A DNA stretch of 64,000 nucleotides from Malachius bipustulatus (Eukaryota; Arthropoda; Insecta; Coleoptera; Melyridae), in the NCBI GenBank assembly GCA_910589415.1, contig OU342634.1, positions 45,187,723-45,251,722 on the forward strand. Direction: 5' to 3'. Position 1 is the first letter of the stretch; each line of letters begins with the position of its first letter. Both the position numbers and the translations under genes were made by a program. Shown in pieces: positions 58,901-64,000 of the stretch. Below the pieces are notes generated by a model that did no database searches, was not told the DNA's origin, and was given only the letters and a program-made list of their open reading frames with translations.

Positions 58901-60384
58901 ACTCCAGTTTAACTCATTTTTTTTTGTAAAAAAGTGAAATAAACATCTTAATCGTCCCTTGAAGAGCAGTACTTTTATTGCCAGACCTTGAAGTTCCATG
59001 AACTGTTTTTAACAAACAAAGTGAAAAAACTGAAATTGATGAAGTGAATATTTAATTAATGTCTTAATTTAATTATCCAATGTCTTTGTACCTACTTTGT
59101 GACAACAAAAGTTAAATCGTTTTCACTAAGGTCTGTTTTAATATTCTTGTTAATTTGAATATTATATTTTAGGATAAACAATAATAATTATCTATCTAAT
59201 GTAGATAGTCGATTTCATAATTAATAATTGATATTTTACTTCCTTTGTATTTCCAGTCTAATGTAAATTAAAATAATAGTTATGTATGCAACAAGTGCAT
59301 AAAGTGGTACTTTTTTGCACGACTGGGAAGTTTGACCGCACGAGCCGCAAGCGAGTGCATCAATCCCAGAAGTGAAAAAGGCACTTTATACATATGTTGC
59401 ATAAACTTTTATCTAGTCTCTTGACCAGTTGAGTGTCTGGTGATCCGTGCAAACCATAAATTTGGTCGCGATACCGTTAACTTAAAGTTTTTTCTCTTCT
59501 TCATGCCTCTAGTTGTTTCATTATTACTGCAGTGGTGTCATAAATAATTCGTCATGCGATGATCATACCTGCAATGCAACGGTTTTCTGCATCTCCTGAC
59601 TCACTTGTGTCCATGCATTTTATGCAACGCAAAAAGTCCTTGACTACGTTTAAAGACCTAAATTTTAGATCACGAGTGAAGCTTAATACGCGATTTAGAC
59701 AGGATTTATTATTACGATGGTCTATAAAGTTTATCAACATCTCCGAGGCAGGAAAGAGGACAAAAAAATACCCATCAGTACCTACCTACTGTAAAAAGTA
59801 AGTACCTACTTGGGAATTCCATCTCTTGTTTTTTATATTTTATGAAGTCGAAGACCTCGTAATTAGCAAGATTTGTAGATTTTGGTTCCGGTTCACGATC
59901 TTAATCTAAACAACAGACCTTACATTACGCATAAATAACAAACCTTCTGCGGTTAAGAGTTAAGAGGAACCTTCCTTAAATTTCAAAAATATTTTTTTTA
60001 CAATTTATTTTGTAGAGATTTAGAAAGCAACTTCTGAATAATTATTATGGTTTGAATGGTTCCAAAAAGCAAACGAAACACTTTAACCAATTCAATCTTC
60101 AATATAAAAAAAAAGATTTAGTTATTACTTACTTGATAAACTGGCCAACTGCATGAATAGATCATAGGTCTCCCTGTCCTATTGAGGTAGTACCCGAATT
60201 CGGGGTACCCGATATCCATCTCTGTGGGATGGGCGTAGCAACCGTCCAGTTTCACATAGTCCACGTCCCATGATGCGAAGGTCTCGGCGTCGCCCTCCAG
60301 ATGCCCGATAATACCAGGATATCCGGCGCAAGTGTAGTTTCCGAAATCTTGATAGATACCGAATTTCAAGCCCTTTGAATGAAC
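37854..60384 (-). CDS. Naga: GH27 alpha-N-acetylgalactosaminidase / alpha-galactosidase, last 6 coding exons (5' end outside)
   Basis: Lysosomal glycosidase that removes alpha-linked terminal GalNAc or Gal. Exons high to low: 60384-60133, 57883-57704, 44369-44172, 44063-43899, 38115-38043, 37981-37854. They give 331 in-phase residues ending VRANDF-stop. Seen (fragment numbering): YVKLDGC with the nucleophile Asp47; [10 protein letters not shown] with Arg104 and acid/base Asp108; [43 protein letters not shown]; then the beta-sandwich C-terminal domain. Three N-glycosylation sequons (NYT, NRT, NFT) fall at family positions. About the first 100 residues, including the signal peptide and the MGW motif, are not found between 60385 and 64000 and are probably beyond the window. 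Substrate-site residues favour GalNAc (see findings). Confidence 0.95.
38043..38115 (-). CDS. Naga: GH27 exon: C-terminal domain, 73 nt
   Basis: Encodes [20 protein letters not shown] then VNPSG, corresponding to the D-x-Y-x-G and V-N-P-S/T-G stretch of the family. Ends with one G before GTAATA. Confidence 0.92.
38690..38782 (+). repeat. Possible tRNA-derived SINE fragment
   Basis: GGGTTCGAATCCGGC at about 38769 matches a pol III B box, and TAGGTCGTAGCGTATCTC about 50 bases earlier could be a worn A box. No cloverleaf could be drawn, so this is not called a functional tRNA. Confidence 0.35.
40882..41017. repeat. Hairpin element with GCGGA tandem loop
   Basis: The arms CTATATCAAGGGCGGAAAGA, AGTTCATTTCAGC and GCTGAAATGAACTTCTGATC, CGGCCGAGATATAG are inverted. 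The loop carries five GAGCG(G/T)A copies. Much GC-richer than the surroundings. Confidence 0.8.
41021..41525. repeat. Inverted repeat ending TATTTTTTAGCGCATCGC
   Basis: TATTTTTTAGCGCATCGC at the left and GCGATGCGCTAAAAAATA at the right are near-perfect inverted ends about 470 bp apart. The interior is unrelated unique sequence. Confidence 0.65.
41541..43110. mobile_element. Long-armed inverted-repeat element with GC-rich cargo
   Basis: The arms of about 225-240 bp share, in mirror order, CTTTTTAAAA..GTA.GC.CGCC.ATGGCTTTTT, TTTTTTCAGATTAA.GCAA.TA, GGATTTTTC-type and CATGGACCA-CAATAA/AAAACAT words. Between them 42170-42830 is GC-rich and non-repetitive, with a possible splice donor CCAAG|GTAGGTGA near 42352. 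No transposase seen. Confidence 0.65.
42170..42830. other. GC-rich island, possible captured promoter/first exon
   Basis: Composition differs sharply from the flanks: CCGGCCGTCCGTGTCCCGCG, GGCCCCGAGTCCGCGCCG and similar. The minus frame 42320-42631 is open but unrecognised and full of Arg/Pro, as expected from GC-rich non-coding DNA. It could be a 5' UTR exon on the plus strand. Confidence 0.35.
43395..43815. repeat. Fold-back block next to a GH27 exon
   Basis: AAAATTCATAATTCGGA, TTTTTTGAGAAAAAAGCT, ACACGTCAATTTTTATTTTT and TTATTTGGC on the left are mirrored by GCCAAATAAAAAATAAAAGT, TGACGTGT, AGCTTTTTTCTCAAAA and GAATTATGAATTTT on the right. Ends about 85 bp before the exon at 43899. Confidence 0.8.
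43899..44063 (-). CDS. Naga: GH27 exon: start of C-terminal beta domain
   Basis: Encodes [20 protein letters not shown] to [11 protein letters not shown], 55 codons in phase 0, between a 108-bp intron and a 5.8-kb intron. The E-W-x-R-P and A-x-x-F-x-N-R pattern is that of the GH27 C-terminal sheet. Confidence 0.92.
44172..44369 (-). CDS. Naga: GH27 exon: end of the barrel
   Basis: Encodes [20 protein letters not shown] to GIQGRRIYK, 66 codons in phase 0. The GIQGRRI motif is typical of the NAGA branch. It follows an intron of 13.3 kb. Confidence 0.95.
44549..45110. repeat. Fold-back element family C
   Basis: Arms GACGGCAATTCTCGAGTTCG, TCGGAATGGAACGATC, CCCATGCAAACTTCTGATTA and GAACATTC are mirrored by TAATGAGAAGTTTGCATGGG, GATCTTTCCATTCCAATGAA and CTCCAGAATTGCCG. 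A related end lies at 30600-30668. Confidence 0.85.
45180..45410. repeat. CCGGTCAGCTC tandem/inverted repeat block
   Basis: CAGTCAGCTCGATTTTTTTG, CCGGTCAGCTCAAATTTTTT and, inverted, TTTTTGAGCTGACCGGACTT and TTCTAGCTGACCGGACCTTG occur within 230 bp. Confidence 0.75.
45501..46169. repeat. Fold-back element, about 670 bp
   Basis: Ends GAACCGACACAGAGCAGGGG and CCCCTGCTGTGTGTCGGTTC; inner words GTTGCACCCCTGAGAAGT / ACTTCTCAGGGGTGCAAC and TATGGGGAATTTAATT / AATCCCCATA. No coding capacity. Confidence 0.88.
48520..48700 (+). pseudogene. LINE relic, RNase H-like segment
   Basis: One frame reads [11 protein letters not shown] and others nearby [19 protein letters not shown] and [14 protein letters not shown], matching in order the Y-T-D-G-S-K / G-A-G-V / L-G / A-E-V signature of LINE RNase H domains, with shifts and stops between pieces. 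Dead and short. Confidence 0.5.
51600..51665 (+). pseudogene. LINE relic, reverse transcriptase YADD segment
   Basis: The frame [16 protein letters not shown] contains the Y-A-D-D catalytic motif with flanks typical of CR1/Jockey-like reverse transcriptases. Only this stretch is readable; sequence from about 51480 may belong to the same copy. Confidence 0.5.
51790..53210 (-). mobile_element. Penelope-like element relic with inverted flanking repeats
   Basis: The core holds reverse transcriptase and GIY-YIG endonuclease pieces (see 52180-52960). It is flanked by inverted copies of about 120-150 bp: left 51790-51935, right about 53018-53210. Shared words: CAGTGGCCATTTCTGAGAGT, TTCAGTAGCTCAAACC, CTCTTAACAAT and CGTTATCTCTTC. 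Inverted or tandem terminal repeats are known for Penelope-like elements. Confidence 0.75.
52180..52960 (-). pseudogene. Penelope-like polyprotein relic (RT plus GIY-YIG)
   Basis: In minus-strand order: [18 protein letters not shown] and [15 protein letters not shown] (reverse transcriptase motifs, catalytic DD intact); [20 protein letters not shown] and HHPGQKRAV (Penelope thumb region); then [20 protein letters not shown] and [20 protein letters not shown], a GIY-YIG type endonuclease domain. At least two frame changes separate the pieces and the N-terminal half is missing. The family call is firm; activity is excluded. Confidence 0.88.
53490..53580 (+). pseudogene. LINE relic, reverse transcriptase PQG segment
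   Basis: [20 protein letters not shown] matches the V-P-Q-G-S-x-L-G-P-L-L-F block of LINE reverse transcriptases. The flanking sequence is too decayed to extend it. Confidence 0.6.
54860..55394. repeat. Inverted-repeat element rich in ACGTCA words
   Basis: Ends GAACCC..CAGGTAG and CTACCTGGGTTC are inverted. Inside, ACGTCA or its complement TGACGT occurs about ten times, including full TGACGTCA palindromes (for example near 54939 and 55371). The minisatellite-like spacing is irregular. Confidence 0.65.
55980..56260. other. GC-rich, pyrimidine-rich patch, unidentified
   Basis: CCGCCGTTCGCCACCGCTCT, CCCTGACCGCCCAGCCTCG and similar words, then GTTTTAG|GTATGTG, a possible splice donor near 56193. 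It may be a promoter with a 5' UTR exon or a repeat; nothing distinguishes these. Confidence 0.3.
57704..57883 (-). CDS. Naga: GH27 exon with acid/base residue
   Basis: Encodes [20 protein letters not shown] to GHWNDPDM, 60 codons in phase 0. Carries [10 protein letters not shown], whose second Asp is the general acid/base. Acceptor TTTCAG, donor GTAAGT. Confidence 0.95.
58530..58915. repeat. Direct repeat pair, about 115 bp each
   Basis: 58530-58645 and 58800-58915 share TTTCCA(G/A)CATCAGA, CGTGCGTTT, AAAGACTCTT, AAGTTATTC and AAGAACAACTCCAGTTTAAC in the same order and orientation, about 270 bp apart. Confidence 0.85.
59283..59408. repeat. Hairpin element with GAGCCGCAAGCGAG loop
   Basis: The arms ATGCAACAAGTGCATAAAGT, ACTTTTTTGCACGACTGGGA and TCCCAGAAGTGAAAAAGGCA, CTTTATACATATGTTGCAT are inverted. 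The loop is GC-richer, like that of 40882-41017. Confidence 0.75.
60133..60384 (-). CDS. Naga: GH27 exon with catalytic nucleophile
   Basis: Starts [19 protein letters not shown] after TTCCAG, contains [12 protein letters not shown] (nucleophile Asp) and ends YSCSWPVYQ at GTAAGT. The 84 codons are in phase 0 at both ends. The preceding exon should end in the RFP-G-I-K-A-L segment and is not seen. Confidence 0.95.
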
Positions 60385-63300
60385 CTGGAATATCGGAACA
60401 AATTCTGTTGAAAAACATTCTTTTCATATTTAAATAAATACTTAAATTTAAAATCAGTATAAGTAATTTATTTGTCACGACACTTGTGCCCGGTGAATTC
60501 CCCAGATCTCGGGAAATTTTAAACCGCGTCTTATGGGAGATTAACACGGATTCAAACCACCCCCCTGTAGCATGCTTGCTACTATTTAGAGAAAGGATTA
60601 TTTACGGTTTTGTAGGGAAGTTTGATAAGTTTTGAGAATGTGGTGCTCGACTGTACAATTTTAAGACATTCTGTCAATAATTGACTATACAGGAGAGATA
60701 ATTCAACGCACATGTGTGGGCAATAAAGAAGGGTACCTACAGATTCCAATTTTTTTTTTTTGTATTTTGATACGTAGTTCATTTAGTTTCGCCCAGTATA
60801 TGATTTATGGCATCGATAAATGCGATAAATTAAATAAAGAATCCTCTAGAACTATTCCGGATGTGAATTCCCATTTAAGGTCCTTAATATTATGTTTTTA
60901 TTAGCCGTTAGAGGCACGAACAGTTGGCGGAAGGTGCATTTTCCCTAAAAGGATAAGTTCAGAATTCAGATTGAACTTCCAGACAAGAATAAATATGTAG
61001 CCCTGTGTTAGTTTATTGTCTTTGTGTTGCATAATTAATGTAAGTCGAAAGGGAGCCTTGGCGGAAGTCCCTTCATATAAAATTAAACTGGGAATATCTT
61101 CCACAAGTGAGTAGTTCGCTAATCCTATTAACCGAATTATTTAATAAAAATCTTTTTTTCTTGTCGTTCAGACAGGGTTCCAGTTTCAGGTTCAGAGTTT
61201 CAATTTCAGGATTAAATTTCACGGCTCAGAGATTTTCTCGTTTATAAGTTTATTATTTGGTGGCCCCTTTTTGGATTTTTAACTCCTTCTATCTGGAATT
61301 GAAGTTCTCCAGGACCAGCTAAGGAGAAATAATCCGCGATTTCGAATTTTAAAGACGAAGATCTATAAAGCAAATTATTCAAGATTAGCGAGATCAACGA
61401 TGGGTTGATTTCAGACCAGTCGAGTTTACCATGCAACCTACCGAACAATGTACCAGTGGTAGTTGCATCTCTCTATTTACAGTTTAACGAGGAGGTATTT
61501 ATCTGAATTTTCTGTGAATTTCAATTTTGACCAGTGAAGTTTCATCATCAAAGGAAAATAATTTAAACAAAACGAGTTGTAGAAAGTAATCGTGTTAATT
61601 ACCAGGAAAACTTTTAGAATAGTTCCAAAATTTTCAAAAAATATGTGGAAAATGGAACATGCATTTCGAAATAAAAGTGCGCGCTGCTCGTGTAACTTGG
61701 GTTGAATAAACACGCAGCATACTTACTAATAAATCTTAACAGATATAATTACTAATTAAACTTAAATTAACAGTTTGTAAATAGTATATTATGCAATGAG
61801 CTTATAATGAAGGCTATTAATACGCGAGTATGATGGTAAGATACGAGCCGTAGGTTAATAGCCATTATCTGACGGTGGACATAATTATTTGGCGGCCACA
61901 GGGGTGTTGTGCAGGTCCCAGGGGATGATCCCATGTGGTCGTTTTCTATTGACAAAGGTACATTCCCGAAATATCGAATTTTCTAAGAAAAGCCTTCATT
62001 TATTCAATATTAATACTTTCCCCCTCCAGACGGTGGACATAATTATTTGACAGTGGAATTAAGTTCCATACACTATTTTTTCTACGACCCTTTTTTATTT
62101 CATAGAAAAGATTGAAAAATTATATATTTTAACAATGACCCGTGTACAATTGCGGATCATTGAGGTTAAGATAGGTTGCTATTTGCTTACGCAATTAGGT
62201 ACCAAATTTTCTCTTCGTCGCTAAGATTATTCTGCTGAGACATGTTTTAGTATCAAGTTTAAAGGGCACTACTCACTACTACGTAATTTTTATTATGCGA
62301 AGTTCGAATTCCGAATTTTACGCTTTGATTTTCAGATTAATAATAATTTTAATAACATTGACAGCCAATAGTTACGATATTGTTTACCTGCGCAACGCGA
62401 CGGTCGCAGCGTTGCCGCTTTGAATACTATCACGGAGCGGCTACAAATAATATAATACTTTATCTTCCTATCTTTTACACGATATACCTACCTATCAAAT
62501 TAATTAAGGTAACATAAAATCTTGATGAATTTTCTTTGAATGTTACTTATGTTCTAAATTAAATAAACGTTCAGAATTTTTTTTCAGAAATACAGAACTT
62601 ATATCACAAGGCAATTTTTGTCGTGAGTATGACAACTCTGTGACTTCGGTTGGTTTGGAGCGACCCGATTGTGAGCGAAAAGGAACCGATTCGATTGCAA
62701 ATGCTCCTCTGCCGTTGGATAGCTTGACCAGTGCTTTAATGAAAATTTGTATCTTAATGAGACCCATTAAAGCAGTCCTGATTCATATTTAATATGCAGA
62801 TTAAAGGTTGGGAGTAGAAAAAATTAGTTTAAGAATCGATATAGACAAACCAATCAGCCTTCTTGCACTTTCCTGTTTCTTTAGAGAATAGCGTGACAGT
62901 GTGTAATATTAATTACAAAACATTTCGATTACAAATATACCTATTCAGTGCAAATTACGTGGTAACCTAAATCACCGTTCGTGATAAAATTTATTCAGTA
63001 TCATCATAAAATATAGAGGATATGGGAATTATAAAAAAAAACTGGTACTGGAATGGAGTTTTCTGTGAAAAGCGAAAACAATATTATTCTTGATATATGA
63101 CAAGAAATCTTCAGCCAAATATCACAACTTCTAACACTATAGGATAGGAAAACCGAGATTATTATAAAGTGATTTACCGTTGCCGCTAAACGAGATAAAC
63201 TTTCTCTTGCGAACGGAATGATGTTTCCAATTAGAGAAATTCGGCAATAGGTGGACGTCGGATTAATTTGTTCAACAGGACTTATCTAACAATAATGAAT

Positions 63301-64000
63301 TGTTGACTTATAGCCTTGAATAAAAAATAAATACGCTAAGAACGCTTTAAAAGACTCATTACATACATAATTTCATGATACCTATACCTCTTCCTAGTTG
63401 AGCGTATACCTCACCTGATAATAAACTTCAATTAGCATATTAACAGCATTATTAATTGACAATATATTTGCTCAAGTTGGTATTAAGGAAAGTGAACCTG
63501 GTATTAGGTGCACCTACATAACGCTCGGATCATGCTTGAAAGATTATATAATCGTTCCAGATAACCGAACTTAGTAGTTATAAATAATTGTGGCTGTAAA
63601 ATATGAATAATAATAATAATAATTATTATATTACTCAACATTTAATAAAAAAATAATAATAATTAAAATATAAAAAAAGTTGCAAGGATTTTCCAGATAT
63701 TCTACATTATGGAGTAATTAAAACGCGATTCTTATCTTCTTGTACCTAATTTACTTGTTTGGAATTCATATCACAACATCATTAGCAATAATTTTTCCTA
63801 TAAGCAGTACTTATAGTAAAATGTAGGTGAAAAAATTCGTTAAACCATTTTGTATTTGTGCAGGTCAGGCGTGTTTATATAATTATGTGTATAACGTTAC
63901 AAATTAATTATGCGACAGTCTGACGCAACAAAAATTACCATTTACTTACATAGGTACCAAAAGGTTTAAATAAACTGTATGATTAGGTACTTTCATACCT
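60385..64000. other. GH27 intron running off the window
   Basis: AT-rich sequence without a recognisable exon: no reading of the GH27 N-terminal motifs (M-G-W, D-D-C-W) was found on the minus strand. It holds a 21-base direct repeat (about 61872 and 62030), a short TTTCAGG repeat near 61190 and an AAT microsatellite near 63604. Confidence 0.6.
63604..63627. repeat. AAT microsatellite
   Basis: AATAATAATAATAATAATTA, a simple repeat with an inverted tail. No function implied. Confidence 0.8.

Larger units (their letters stand above)
57884..60132. other. GH27 intron, 2.2 kb
   Basis: Contains the direct repeat pair (58530-58645, 58800-58915) and the hairpin 59283-59408. Nothing else recognised. 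Confidence 0.65.

Noticed and set aside
60385..64000. Search for the missing N-terminal GH27 exons
   Set aside because: No minus-strand sequence matching the M-G-W, D-D-C-W or R-F-P-x-G segments was found, so no exon is claimed.
1..64000. CRISPR arrays, operons, bacterial promoters
   Set aside because: Intron-rich, AT-rich eukaryotic DNA; tandem repeats seen are micro- and minisatellites without regular spacers.

Overview
The window reads as nuclear DNA of an insect. It is strongly AT-rich, its genes are split by GT-AG introns from about 60 bp to over 13 kb, and it is crowded with fold-back elements and retroelement relics. The proteins look insect-like, and a beetle is possible, but the sequence alone does not fix the order. 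No bacterial, plasmid or CRISPR feature is present.

Four protein-coding genes can be assembled exon by exon with matching splice phases. (1) Stim, minus strand, ten coding exons from 20992 down to 4007, 667 aa: the ER calcium sensor of store-operated calcium entry, complete from signal peptide to polybasic tail. (2) A CFAP97/hemingway-family gene, minus strand, two coding exons, 23367-22613, 223 aa: a cilium/flagellum-associated protein. (3) A SLAIN/Sentin-family microtubule plus-end protein, plus strand, six coding exons, 26079-33484, 833 aa, ending in EB1-binding type motifs. (4) The last six coding exons of a lysosomal GH27 alpha-N-acetylgalactosaminidase / alpha-galactosidase, minus strand, 60384 down to 37854. 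Its N-terminal exons are not seen and probably lie past 64000.

Layout: 1-4006 is AT-rich sequence downstream of Stim; 4007-20992 Stim; 21.0-22.6 kb spacer; 22.6-23.4 kb CFAP97; 23.4-26.1 kb the divergent spacer between CFAP97 and SLAIN, with a 758-bp fold-back element; 26.1-33.5 kb SLAIN; 33.5-37.85 kb a repeat-dense convergent spacer; 37.85 kb to the window end the GH27 gene. Its 13.3-kb intron (44.4-57.7 kb) is a graveyard holding a Penelope-like element and LINE relics.

The genes do not form a pathway. The most distinctive property is the density of long inverted-repeat (snap-back) elements, more than a dozen, many inside transcribed introns. They include nested insertions, one family of at least three copies, and one element whose arms enclose a GC-rich non-repeat cargo. 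I found no clear new multi-gene system. Best leads: the cargo-bearing element at 41.5-43.1 kb, the Penelope-like element with inverted flanks, the nested element at 35.3-36.4 kb, the ACGTCA-rich element at 54.9-55.4 kb, and a near-canonical second EF-hand loop in Stim. Junctions were read by eye; element borders are approximate.
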